64,000 nucleotides of DNA from Collinsella aerofaciens (GTDB lineage: Bacteria > Actinomycetota > Coriobacteriia > Coriobacteriales > Coriobacteriaceae): the NCBI RefSeq assembly GCF_015561195.1, contig NZ_JADMSU010000005.1, forward strand, positions 109,472-173,471, given 5' to 3'. Below the pieces are notes generated by a model that was not told where the DNA came from, did not search any database, and worked only from the letters and a program-made list of their open reading frames with translations. Position 1 is the stretch's first letter. Every line of letters begins with the position of its first letter. The position numbers and the translations under genes were made by a program. This document shows positions 36,415 through 46,642 of this stretch, piece after piece.

Positions 36415-37260
36415 TTAGATGTAGAGGATGAACTTGCGCTCGGACTTATGGAACACGGTGTAGCCAATAGCAAGCGCAAGAACCGCCCAAGCGACGCACA
36501 TACCAAACGTCAAAAGCGAGGGCGTGGTCTGGAACAGAAAGATATCGCGCATAAACTGCAGGTAGTTATACATGGGGTTCGCATAGACCAGAATGCGCAC
36601 GAGATGCGGCATTTGCGCAACGAAATCGGTCGTCCAGAAAATAGGCGTGATATAAGTCCACGCCGTGATGACAACACTCCATAGATGCATGACATCGCGG
36701 AAGAAGACCGTGAGGGCGGAGAGCATCATGCCCAGGCCCATGCAGAAGCACATAAGCAGCAGCAGGCAGACCGGCAGCAGAATAAGGTGCCAAGAAGGCA
36801 TAACGTGGAACCACAGCATAACGATGGCAACGGCGACCAGCGAGAAGGCAAAGTTGACCAGCGAGAAGAGCACCTTCTGCACCGGGAAGACCCAGCGGTG
36901 CACCTTAACCTTCTTGAGCAGAGGGGCAGCACCCACGATCGACGTCAGGGCCTGGTTCGTAGACTCGGACATGACGGCAAAGGTAACATTACCCACGATC
37001 AAGTACAGCGGGTACATCTCGGGCGTCATTGAGCCATTGCGGCCCTGGCCAAAAATCGTCGAGAACACGATGGCCATGACAATCATCATCAGCAGCGGGT
37101 TGAGCACCGACCATGCGACGCCCAGAACGCTGCGGCGATACTTGATCTTAAAATCCTTGGTAACCAGCTGACGAAGGATAAACGCGTCCTTCTCAAATTC
37201 GTTCTTAGCAAACGTCGCAGGCAGACTGCGAGTTTCTTGTTGCTTTGTCTGATCCGACAC
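36415..37260 (-). CDS. Polysaccharide ABC exporter permease (Wzm/TagG type)
   Basis: Membrane half of the glycan exporter, 281 residues from GTG 37260 (AAAGGAG eight bases upstream). Six hydrophobic segments, starting with the cytoplasmic amphipathic FILRQLVTKDFKIKYRRSVLGVAWSVLNPLLMMIVMAIVF, then AVMSESTNQALTSI, VFPVQKVLFSLVNFAFSLVAVAIV and FFRDVMHLW...TYITPIFW, all typical of ABC-2 exporters. Together with the ATPase it would move a lipid-linked polysaccharide or teichoic-acid-like polymer outward. A TATACT box at 37300-37305 (minus strand) may be its promoter. Confidence 0.93.
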   Translation of the reverse strand: MSDQTKQQETRSLPATFAKNEFEKDAFILRQLVTKDFKIKYRRSVLGVAWSVLNPLLMMIVMAIVFSTIFGQGRNGSMTPEMYPLYLIVGNVTFAVMSESTNQALTSIVGAAPLLKKVKVHRWVFPVQKVLFSLVNFAFSLVAVAIVMLWFHVMPSWHLILLPVCLLLLMCFCMGLGMMLSALTVFFRDVMHLWSVVITAWTYITPIFWTTDFVAQMPHLVRILVYANPMYNYLQFMRDIFLFQTTPSLLTFGMCVAWAVLALAIGYTVFHKSERKFILYI

Positions 37261-37299
37261 GGATGCAACTCCTTTACTCGTAATCGTTGACAAACGAAC

Positions 37300-37305
37300 A
37301 GTATA
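37300..37305 (-). promoter_or_regulatory. Putative -10 box for the Wzm/Wzt operon
   Basis: TATACT on the minus strand, 40 bases before the GTG start at 37260. No good -35 is visible at 16-18 bases, so this is a weak call. Confidence 0.3.
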
Positions 37306-37361
37306 GACCCGACGACCATGCAAACGATTCGCGCAACAAAACTGGAGAACTAACCCACATC

Positions 37362-37390
37362 TTAGGATGCCAAGCCCAAACGGCTATACT
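37362..37390 (+). promoter_or_regulatory. Putative promoter for the glycosyltransferase-YfhO operon
   Basis: TATACT at 37385-37390 with a weak TTAGGA at 37362-37367, 17 bases apart, lies 30 bases before the ATG at 37421. It is divergent from the Wzm/Wzt promoter region. Confidence 0.4.
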
Positions 37391-37420
37391 TTCAAAGATT
37401 GAATGTATAAGGAGCATTGA

Positions 37421-38392
37421 ATGTATTCAAAATCCATCGCCGTCATCATCCCCTGCTACAACGAAGCCCTCACGATCGGCAAAGTCATCGACGACTTTCA
37501 CCGCGAGCTTCCGCAAGCGACGGTCTATGTCTATGACAACAACTCGTCGGACGATACCTCACGCATCGCCACCGAGCACGGCGCCACGGTCCGCTTTGAG
37601 CCCCGTCAGGGAAAGGGCAACGTGTGCCGCCAGATGTTTCGCGATATCGACGCCGATTGCTACCTGATGGTCGACGGCGACGACACCTACCCCGCCGAGG
37701 CGGCCAAGGCCCTCTGCGAGCCTATCCTCAACGGCGCGGCCGATATGACCGTAGGCGACCGCCTTTCCAACGGCACCTACGCCGAGGAAAACAAGCGTGC
37801 TTTCCACGGCTTTGGCAACAATCTGGTCCGCGCCATGATCAAGTGGATCTATGGCTACAGCTTCGATGATGTCATGACCGGCTACCGCGCCATGAGCCGC
37901 CCGTTCGTTAAAACCTTCCCTGTGCTTTCCGAGGGCTTCCAGATCGAAACCGAGCTCTCGATCCACGCCGTCGACCACCGCTGGCGCATCAAAGATGTGC
38001 CCATCGAGTACCGCGACCGTCCGGAAGGCTCCGAGTCCAAGCTCAATACCGTGAGCGACGGCATTAAAGTCGTCACGATGATCGGCACGCTGTTCAAGGA
38101 CTACCGCCCGCTGAAGTTCTTCAGCCTCGTCGCGCTTCTGTTTGCGGTGATCGGCCTCGCCCTGGGCATGCCCATCGTTGTCGAGTATTTCCAGACCGGC
38201 CTCGTTCCGCGCTTCCCCACCGCCATGCTCGCCGCGTCGTTTATGTTCCTGTGCGGCCTGAGCCTTGCAACAGGATTCATCCTGGATTCTGTAGCAAAGG
38301 TCGAAAAAAAGCAGTGGGAGGTCAACGTATATAGCAAGTACGCCTACGACGACCAGCCCGGCCACCCTACTTCCAAGCCAAGCGAGAGGTAA
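37421..38392 (+). CDS. Family 2 glycosyltransferase with C-terminal membrane helices
   Basis: 323 residues. GT-A nucleotide site: IAVIIPCYNEALTIGKVIDDF, VYVYDNNSSDDTSRIA, and DCYLMVDGDDTYPAEAA with the acidic metal motif. YSFDDVMTGYRAMSRPF and PIEYRDRPEGSESKLNT are typical of dolichyl or undecaprenyl-phosphate sugar synthases. Two membrane helices (FSLVALLFAVIGLALGMPIV and MLAASFMFLCGLSLATGFIL) lie near 230-290. It probably makes a polyprenyl-phosphate sugar at the inner face. ATG 37421 has AAGGAG. Six bases before the next glycosyltransferase. Confidence 0.9.
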   Translation: MYSKSIAVIIPCYNEALTIGKVIDDFHRELPQATVYVYDNNSSDDTSRIATEHGATVRFEPRQGKGNVCRQMFRDIDADCYLMVDGDDTYPAEAAKALCEPILNGAADMTVGDRLSNGTYAEENKRAFHGFGNNLVRAMIKWIYGYSFDDVMTGYRAMSRPFVKTFPVLSEGFQIETELSIHAVDHRWRIKDVPIEYRDRPEGSESKLNTVSDGIKVVTMIGTLFKDYRPLKFFSLVALLFAVIGLALGMPIVVEYFQTGLVPRFPTAMLAASFMFLCGLSLATGFILDSVAKVEKKQWEVNVYSKYAYDDQPGHPTSKPSER

Positions 38393-38398
38393 ACCACC

Positions 38399-39367
38399 AT
38401 GCCGCTCATCTCCATCGTCGTGCCGTGTTACAACGAGCAGGAATCACTTCCGATCTTTCTCAAAGAGCTCGATGGCGTCGTTCGCATCATGACCCGGCAA
38501 GACCCCGGCATCTCCTTTGAAGCCGTCCTCATCGACGATGGCTCGGCAGACAAAACGCTCGCCGTCATGAAGGCAGAAGCTGCGGCGGCGCATCCATACG
38601 CCATCCGCTGGCACTCTTTCTCGCGCAACTTTGGCAAGGAGGCGGCACTACTCGCCGGACTCCAGCACGCAAAGGGCGACTATGTCGCCACCATGGATGC
38701 CGACATGCAGGACCCGCCCTCGCTCCTGCCGCAGATGTACGAGATCTTGCAAACCGAAGACTACGATAACGTCGCCACACGCAGGACCACCCGCGAAGGC
38801 GAGCCTCCCATCAGGTCGTTCTGCGCCCGTATGTTCTACAAGATCATCAACCGCATTTCCAAGGCCGACATCGTCGACGGAGCACGCGATTTTAGGCTCA
38901 TGAAGCGACCTATGGTCAACGCCATCATCTCCATGGGCGAATACAATCGATTCTCCAAGGGCATCTACGGCTGGGTCGGCTTCAAGACCAAATAGCTCCC
39001 CTACGTAAACGTCAACCGCGTGGCCGGTGAGACCAAATGGAGCTTTTGGTCGCTGCTCCTCTATTCCATCGACGGCATCGTCGCGTTTTCCACGGCGCCA
39101 CTCTCCCTCGCCGCCCTCACGGGTATCGTCTTCTGCCTCATCGCCATCATGGGATTTATCGTCATCCTGGTCAAAACGCTTGTTTGGGGCGATCCCGTAG
39201 GCGGATGGCCCTCCCTTGCCTGCCTCATTACGCTGTTTGGCGGCATGCAGCTCCTGTGCCTGGGAATCATTGGCGAGTACCTAGCAAAAGCCTACTTGGA
39301 GGCCAAGCACCGCCCCATCTATATCATTCGAGAATCCAACGAGGAATCTGATGACACGGCCCAATAA
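38399..39367 (+). pseudogene. CsbB/GtrB-like polyprenyl-phosphate glycosyltransferase with an in-frame amber stop
   Basis: Family 2 transferase resembling CsbB of Bacillus, which makes undecaprenyl-phosphate-GlcNAc for YfhO. The first 198 codons carry ISIVVPCYNEQESLPIFL, LIDDGSADKTLAVM, FGKEAALLAGLQHA and ATMDADMQDPP, and end at GWVGFKTK followed by TAG (38993-38995). The same frame continues with LPYVNVNRVAGETKWSFWSL and two membrane helices to 39367. In relatives the residue at the stop is Trp (FKTKW), so TGG to TAG is the simplest cause. The remaining frame has no other stop. As read, the product loses its membrane anchor. It overlaps the YfhO gene by 17 bases. Confidence 0.85.
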
Positions 39368-41763
39368 CAGCACGCTCAAGAATGTGGCGTTCTACGCCGC
39401 CTGCTTCACGTTTTCCATCGCATTTTTTGTCGCACTTGCAGAGGCGGGGCATGTCTACCCCTTTGGCGACAACTCGTTTCTCACCAACGATCTCAAATAC
39501 CAATACATCGACTTCTTCGCGTGGTTTCGCCGCGTCCTTTTAGGCGAGGCAAACCTTCGCTATTCCTTCTCACAGGGCCTCGGTATGAACACATGGGGGC
39601 TCTATAGCTACTACCTCGCCAGCCCCTTCAACCTGCTCTGCGTGCTGTTTCCCGCAGACAAGCTAACGCTCTTCGCGTTTGTTATCTCCGCGCTCAAACT
39701 GGGCTGCATCCACATCAGCAGCGCTTGGTATGTGCAAAAGCGCTTTGACCTTTCCAAGCCCGCCGCATTCTTGCTATCCCTCTCGTTCACGTTTTGCAGC
39801 TGGACCATCAGCAACCTGCGCAACCCACTCTGGATTGATTGCCTGATCCTGCTGCCCATCTGCGCCTACGGATGCCACGAGCTCATCCGCAAGCAGCGCA
39901 TGATCCGCCTCATCATCACAACGGCGCTCAATGTCATGTTCTGCTGGTATACGGCCTACATCAGCATCCTGTTCCTCTGCATCTTCGTATTGGTCGAATT
40001 TGTCGATTATGTTGTAGAAGAAGGTTTTAGCTGGAAGCTCATGCTCGATCGGGCCCTCCGATTCGCAGGCGCCATTGTGCTCGGGCTACTTCTGTCCGCT
40101 TGGACCTTTTTGCCGACCATCCTTGCCATGTCCAAGGGCGGCCCCGTCCTAGCCCTCGGGCCGCTGCTTAAAACCAGCCTCAAATCGCTCATCAGGGGCT
40201 TTCTCCCTGGCATGTGGGTGAACAACGATAGTACACCGCAGTTCTATTGCGGCGTCATCATGATGCTGCTCGCGGTGAGCCTGCTGTTTAACCGCACGGT
40301 TTCGATCAAGACACGCATCGCAACGCTCGTCGTCACGATAATCCTGGTCGCCAGCTCCGTTTTGAGCCCGCTCGAGTACATCTGGTGCGGCATGCGCGTG
40401 CCCAACGGATTCTATTCGCGCACGACTTTCTTGCTGAGCTTCTTTGCGCTGTGGGCAGCGGGCTATTCGTTGCAGGTGTTCGAGGGCCAGCCCAAATTTC
40501 GTCATGCCTATCGACCAGCCGTCGTATTACCAATCCTGACAATCACCGCAATTGAGTTGTTTATCAACGCCCATGTGATGTGGAACCAACTGTACGCAGG
40601 CTATTCCGAAGAAGCCAACAGCACCTATGTCGCCACCGCAACCAACACGATCACAGCCATTCAAGACCAGGATTCTGCGTCATTCTACCGCATCGATCGA
40701 ACGACCACGCGTGCCGATAGCGCCGCCCTCAACGAAGGCCTAGCGCTTGGGTACAACCAGTTGTCTTCGTATTCGTCTGCCAACAACCCGCAGGCCATCG
40801 CACTGCTCAACTCCCTTGGATACAGCAGCGTCGGCGAATTCTCGACCCGTTATGCCGAGCCCATTCTCGCCGTCGATGCCCTATTGGGAGTTAAGTACGC
40901 CATTCCTGAAAACGCGCCTGCAGGATACGTTTCGGCCAAGACGAATCAGGCCGACTCCACAAGCTCGGTGTACGAGAACCCCTATGCGCTCAGCATTGGC
41001 GTCGCAGCCTCAAGCGATATCCAAAACAGCACGCTGAAGAGCGAGAACCCCTTCGAAAAGCAGAACGACCTCTACAGCAAAATCCTAGGCCGCAAGGTCG
41101 AGCTCTATACCAAGATCGAGGCCGCGAGCACGGAGAATAGCGATAGCTTAAAGCAATGGAGCGTTACTCTTCCGGCAAGCTCCATCGGGTATCTCTACAT
41201 CAACAAAGATGCGACCGCCGGCAGTTATTGGCCCGTCGCCCTTACCATCGACCAGCGAGCAATCGAAAACGAGGCCTGGAGATTCGACAATAATATCCGC
41301 CAGATTGCGGATGCATCGGACACCCCGAGCCAGCATACGGTGTCAATCGGAGTCGCAGAGGGCTATACAGACATGCCCCAAGACAATGAGCCGGTCTTTT
41401 ACGCCCTCAATCTGGATGTTTTCGAGCAGATTATTAACGAGCTTAAGGCGAGCGAGTTTATTACGACGGTTTTTGAGGACGGAAGGATCGAAGGCGAGTA
41501 TACCGCCAAGGATGACGGCAACCCTGCTGTTGAGCGTTCCGTACGATGAGGGCTGGAACGTAACGGTAAACGGAACCGCCGCAGAACTAACGCCCGCCGC
41601 CGATAAGGGCTTGTCGTCCCTGAACATGCAGAAAGGCGCGAATAAGATCGTGATGACCTACAAGACTCCGGGCGCCCTTGCGGGGCTTGCAGTGAGTCTG
41701 GCGACCGCCGCCGCCCTTGTTGCAGCGGGTCTATACGCCAGGCATAAGAAAAGCCGCCGTTAA
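39351..41763 (+). pseudogene. YfhO-family membrane glycosyltransferase, frameshifted near the 3' end
   Basis: Large GT-C-like membrane protein. The 732-codon first frame has about 12 helices; SQGLGMNTWGLYSYYLASPFN and the FCSWTISNLRNPLWIDCLILLP region are typical of YfhO. The frame stops at 41549, but the neighbouring frame continues the expected ending: LLLSVPYDEGWNVTVNG and a last helix (LAGLAVSLATAAALVAAGLYA) to 41763. Removing one A from GGCAACC at 41520-41521 restores an 803-residue protein. Its partner upstream is also broken. YfhO transfers sugars from undecaprenyl phosphate to lipoteichoic acid in Bacillus; here the target is unknown. Confidence 0.85.
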
Positions 41764-41779
41764 CAAGCGGCGGCTTTTT
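41749..41779. terminator. Bidirectional intrinsic terminator
   Basis: Arms 41749-41759 and 41768-41778 (AAAAGCCGCCG / CGGCGGCTTTT) form an 11-bp stem with T-rich and A-rich flanks. It overlaps the YfhO stop codon and separates it from the convergent rmlC-rmlD gene. Confidence 0.85.
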
Positions 41780-41800
41780 CTCTCGAAAAGTTAATAACGG

Positions 41801-43255
41801 CTAGAGCGTCTTGAGGTACTCCCCCAGCTCTTCCTCCCAGTCGGGCATGTGGAAGCCCGTCGACTCGAGCCTGGACAGGTCGAGCGCGGAGTGGACCGGG
41901 CGCGGGGCGACGGGGCCGGCGGCGTTCGCGTAGTAGTCGGCGGTCGAAACCGGCACGACCCTGTCGCCGTTTCCGTTGGCGGCCTCGAAGACGGCGCGGG
42001 CGATGTCCGCCCAGCTCTTCACGGCACCGGAGCCGGTGCAGTCGTAGGTGCCGTAGGGCGCGTGCGTGCCCAGCACGTGGAAGATGGCCTCGGCCATGTC
42101 GCGCGTGAAGGTCAGGCGGCCCAGCTGGTCGTCCACGACCGTGATCTGCTCGAGCCCGTCCTCGGGGTCGGCGACGCGGTCGGACAGCGCCCTCATCGTC
42201 TTGACGAAGTTGCGGCCCTCGCCGATGACCCAGGAGCTGCGCATGATGTAGTGGCGCGGGCAGCCGGCCACGGCGATGTCGCCGGCGGCCTTGGTCTGGC
42301 CGTAGACGGACAGCGGGCTGAGGGGCTCGTCCTCCGTGTGGACCTCGACCGTGCCGTCGAAGACGTAGTCGGAGGACACGTGGACGAGCGTGATCCCGTG
42401 CGCGGCGCAGGTGCGGGCGAGCAGCGCCGGCCCGGTCGCGTTGGCCTTCCAGGCGATGGCGCGGCCCTCGGGGGTCTCCGCCCTGTCCACGGCCGTGTAG
42501 GCGCCGCAGTTGATCACGGTGCCGTAGAGCGACCAGTCGTATTTTGAGTAGGAGTCCGGGTCGGACATGTCGAAGGCGTCGATGTCGCAGAAGTCGAAGT
42601 CCTTCGCCACGCCGCGCTCCTCGGCGAGCGCGCGCACCGCGCGGCCCAGCTGGCCGTTGCAGCCGGTGACGAGGGTGCGCCTGGGCGCCATGGGGACGAC
42701 GTCCCTCAGCATCGGATGGTTGAGGTCGGCCTCGGAGACGGTGGCCTGGTCCAGCGGGATCGGCCACTCGATGGCGAGCTCGGGGTCGGCGAGGTTCACG
42801 AAGGTGTAGGTCCTCTTCAGCTCGAGGGACCAGTGGGCGTCCACCAGGTAGGTGTAGGCGGTGCCGTCCTCCAGGGCCTGGAAGGAGTTGCCCACGCCGC
42901 GCGGGACGTAGATGGCCTTACTCGGGTCGAGCGTGCAGGTGAACACCTTCCCGTAGGTGGCGCTGCCCTCGCGCAGGTCCACCCAGGCGCCGAAGACCGA
43001 GCCTCGGGCCACCGAGATGAACTTGTCCCAGGGCTCGGCGTGGATGCCGCGGGTGACGCCGCGGCTGTCGTTGTAGGAGATGTTGTTCTGGACGACCCTG
43101 AGGTCCGGGATGCCCAGGGCGGTCATCTTGGCGCGCTGCCAGTTCTCCTTGAACCAGCCGCGCGAGTCGCCGTGGACGGCGAGGTCGACGACCTTCAGGC
43201 CCTCGATACCGGTCTCCGCCACGGAGAGGTCCTTCTCGAATGCGATGTCTGCCAT
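41801..43255 (-). CDS. rmlC-rmlD: dTDP-4-dehydrorhamnose 3,5-epimerase - dTDP-4-dehydrorhamnose reductase fusion
   Basis: 484 residues catalysing the last two steps to dTDP-L-rhamnose. Residues 1-190 are a cupin epimerase: VHGDSRGWFKENW, VQNNISYNDSRGVTRGIHAEPWDKFISV with the catalytic His, and IYVPRGVGNSFQAL. Residues 195-484 are the SDR reductase: TLVTGCNGQLGRAVRALA, NCGAYTAVDRAE, VHVSSDYVFDG, SVYGQTKAAGD (YxxxK). ATG 43255 has a TAGGAGC site. The DNA is very GC-rich compared with the glycosyltransferases nearby. It follows rmlB and ends convergent with the YfhO gene. Confidence 0.95.
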   Translation of the reverse strand: MADIAFEKDLSVAETGIEGLKVVDLAVHGDSRGWFKENWQRAKMTALGIPDLRVVQNNISYNDSRGVTRGIHAEPWDKFISVARGSVFGAWVDLREGSATYGKVFTCTLDPSKAIYVPRGVGNSFQALEDGTAYTYLVDAHWSLELKRTYTFVNLADPELAIEWPIPLDQATVSEADLNHPMLRDVVPMAPRRTLVTGCNGQLGRAVRALAEERGVAKDFDFCDIDAFDMSDPDSYSKYDWSLYGTVINCGAYTAVDRAETPEGRAIAWKANATGPALLARTCAAHGITLVHVSSDYVFDGTVEVHTEDEPLSPLSVYGQTKAAGDIAVAGCPRHYIMRSSWVIGEGRNFVKTMRALSDRVADPEDGLEQITVVDDQLGRLTFTRDMAEAIFHVLGTHAPYGTYDCTGSGAVKSWADIARAVFEAANGNGDRVVPVSTADYYANAAGPVAPRPVHSALDLSRLESTGFHMPDWEEELGEYLKTL

Positions 43256-43288
43256 GTGGGAAAAGCTCCTATCGAAGAGGTTGGGTAA

Positions 43289-43355
43289 CCGGGGGCGCCC
43301 GCGCGGGGACGCAGGATCATCCCCATGCCCTGCGGCCCCGCGCGGGCGCCCCGCG
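43289..43355. repeat. Long GC-rich inverted repeat between rmlB and rmlC-rmlD
   Basis: Arms 43289-43315 and 43327-43355 match over about 25 positions with two or three mismatches (shared core GGCGCCCGCGCGGGG). There is no T-run on either side, so it is not a standard intrinsic terminator. It may stabilise or attenuate the rmlB-rmlCD transcript. Confidence 0.65.
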
Positions 43356-43377
43356 GTGCGGTTCGCCGGGGTCCGGC

Positions 43378-45014
<1,637 letters not shown>

Positions 45015-45016
45015 TT

Positions 45017-45202
45017 CTAGAAGCCCATCGATTTAAACAAAGAATCGATGGCCTTCTTCATGTCTGGCGTCAAAGACGGATCCGAAGGCGATGGCTTGAA
45101 CTTCAAATCCTTGGTTACGCCTTCATCATATGCGTCGCACAACGCCTTTACGCCCTGAGGAGAGAGCATCCTAATCGGTGTTTTTAAACTTGAAGTAGCC
45201 AT
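45017..45202 (-). CDS. Small protein, partner of the GNAT gene
   Basis: 61 residues (MATSSLKTPIRMLSPQGVKALCDAY...), no cysteines beyond one, no membrane segment, with a helical C-terminus (SLTPDMKKAIDSLFKSMGF). The ATG at 45202 follows a GGAGG-like GGAAGGAGGG site. It is immediately upstream of the GNAT gene with a two-base gap, as antitoxins often are. It does not look like the ribbon-helix-helix DUF1778 partner usual for TacT, so the antitoxin idea rests only on position. Confidence 0.6.
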   Translation of the reverse strand: MATSSLKTPIRMLSPQGVKALCDAYDEGVTKDLKFKPSPSDPSLTPDMKKAIDSLFKSMGF

Positions 45203-45300
45203 ATGCCCTCCTTCCCTTAAAAATATCTACTTAGATTATAACCGAAAATACGAACACATATTCGAATTGCCCGATTATCATGAAATTCTAACGCAGCTTC

Positions 45301-45610
45301 TTACTTCGCTTGCTGCTCAAGGCGCTTTACAAGCTGTTCCTCAGAATGGACAAACTCAAATGGTTCATACTCGCCATATGCGGAAGGACGACTGATGTTA
45401 ATGAGCTGAAGGTCAGAGATGCCGAAACGATCCTCTATCCTTCGCATCATCTCGACAAGCTCCTGGCCCGGCTTAACGGCCATTACCAACGAACCTTGCT
45501 CAGAAAACCACTTAGCAACCAGATAACGCATCAGCCAACTCGCCTCCCCAGTACGAAAGGGATGAGAGAAGGTCGACTGAAAGGCCATCACGCTCAAGAA
45601 TGTCGTTCAT
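45301..45610 (-). pseudogene. Small unknown gene, probably frameshifted near its start
   Basis: A frame of 98 codons (45301-45597, MSVMAFQSTFSHPFRTGEAS...) has no ribosome site before its possible TTG, GTG or ATG starts. Seven bases after a strong AAGGGG site, an ATG at 45610 opens MNDIL... in another frame, which stops after 32 codons at 45512. Dropping one base near 45595-45597 would join them as MNDIL-SVMAFQSTF.... The protein is short, with HPFRTGEASWLMRYLVAKWF and a DRFGISDLQLINISRPS segment; no family is recognised. It lies in the AT-rich insert between rmlA and rmlB. Confidence 0.5.
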
Positions 45611-45634
45611 CTCTCATCCCCTTCCACCAGGCAA

Positions 45635-46534
45635 TTAGTACTCGCGCGGGCTGTTGACGATCTCGCCGGCGGCGACCTTCTTCAGGTGCTGCCCGTAGAC
45701 CGACTTGCCGTAGGCCTTCGCGGCCTCCTCGAGCCCGGCGGTCGTGATCCAGCCGTTCTCCCAGGCGATCTCCTCGGGGACGGACACGGGAAGGTCCTGG
45801 GAGTGCTCCACGGCGCGGACGAACTCAGCGGCCTCGTGCAGGCTCTCCATGGTGCCGGTGTCCAGCCACGCGTAGCCGCGGCCGAGGGTGACCACGGACA
45901 GCGTCCCCTCCTCCAGGTACATCTGGTTGAGCGTGGTGATCTCCAGCTCCCCGCGGGCCGACGGCTTGACCTCGTGCGCCTTGGCTGCCACGTCGCCCGG
46001 GTAGAAGTACAGGCCGGTGACGGCGTAGGAGCTCTTGGGCTCGGCTGGCTTCTCCTCGATGGAGACGGCCCTGCCCTCGCCGTCGAACTCGACGACGCCG
46101 AAGCGCTCGGGGTCGTCCACGTGGTAGCCGAAGACCGTGGCCCGGCCCGACTCGGCGTTCTGGACGGCGCGCGTCAGGTGGCGCGACAGGCCGTTGCCGT
46201 AGAAAATGTTGTCGCCGAGCACGAGGGCGCACGGCTCGCCGGTGATGAAGTCCTCGCCGATGGTGAAGGCCTGCGCCAGGCCGTCCGGCGAGGGCTGCTC
46301 GGCGTAGGACAGGTTCACGCCGTAGCGCGAGCCGTCCCCGAGCAGGCGCTCGAAGTTGGGGAGGTCCGTCGGCGTGGAGATGACCAGGATGTCCCGGATG
46401 CCAGCCAGCATGAGGGTGGACAGCGGGTAGTAGATCATGGGCTTGTCGTAGACCGGCAGCAGCTGCTTGGAGGTCACGAGCGTGAGCGGGTACAGGCGCG
46501 TGCCGGACCCGCCGGCGAGGATGATGCCTTTCAT
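45635..46534 (-). CDS. rmlA: Glucose-1-phosphate thymidylyltransferase
   Basis: First step of dTDP-rhamnose synthesis. 299 residues. [37 protein letters not shown] is the diagnostic N-terminus. Further motifs are [32 protein letters not shown] (metal Asp), [29 protein letters not shown] and [15 protein letters not shown]-rich like the other rml genes, yet separated from rmlB and rmlC-rmlD by low-GC genes. Confidence 0.97.
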   Translation of the reverse strand: MKGIILAGGSGTRLYPLTLVTSKQLLPVYDKPMIYYPLSTLMLAGIRDILVISTPTDLPNFERLLGDGSRYGVNLSYAEQPSPDGLAQAFTIGEDFITGEPCALVLGDNIFYGNGLSRHLTRAVQNAESGRATVFGYHVDDPERFGVVEFDGEGRAVSIEEKPAEPKSSYAVTGLYFYPGDVAAKAHEVKPSARGELEITTLNQMYLEEGTLSVVTLGRGYAWLDTGTMESLHEAAEFVRAVEHSQDLPVSVPEEIAWENGWITTAGLEEAAKAYGKSVYGQHLKKVAAGEIVNSPREY

Positions 46535-46572
46535 AACATAACTCCTTAGAATTAAAGCAGCCAGACATTACA

Positions 46573-46616
46573 TATCTGCGGCAACATGAACTTAAAGGTC
46601 AACGAAGCCGCAGATA
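46573..46616. repeat. Inverted repeat upstream of rmlA
   Basis: TATCTGCGGC (46573-46582) and GCCGCAGATA (46607-46616) are perfectly complementary over 10 bases with a 24-base loop. It lies between the end of the upstream glycosyltransferase gene and rmlA, without a T-run. It could be an operator or an RNA processing hairpin. Confidence 0.5.
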
Positions 46617-46642
46617 CGCATCAATCAAATCAAACTATAGCA

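Noticed and set aside
38399-39367. Amber recoding (stop read as an amino acid) in the CsbB-like gene
   Set aside because: TAG ends several intact genes in the window, such as aroB, tyrA, pheA and rmlC-rmlD, so a general reassignment is unlikely; a nonsense mutation explains it better.
45301-45597. Fic domain (HPFRTGEAS resembles HPFxxGNGR)
   Set aside because: The catalytic GNGR part is absent and the following helix does not fit; the likeness is limited to three residues.
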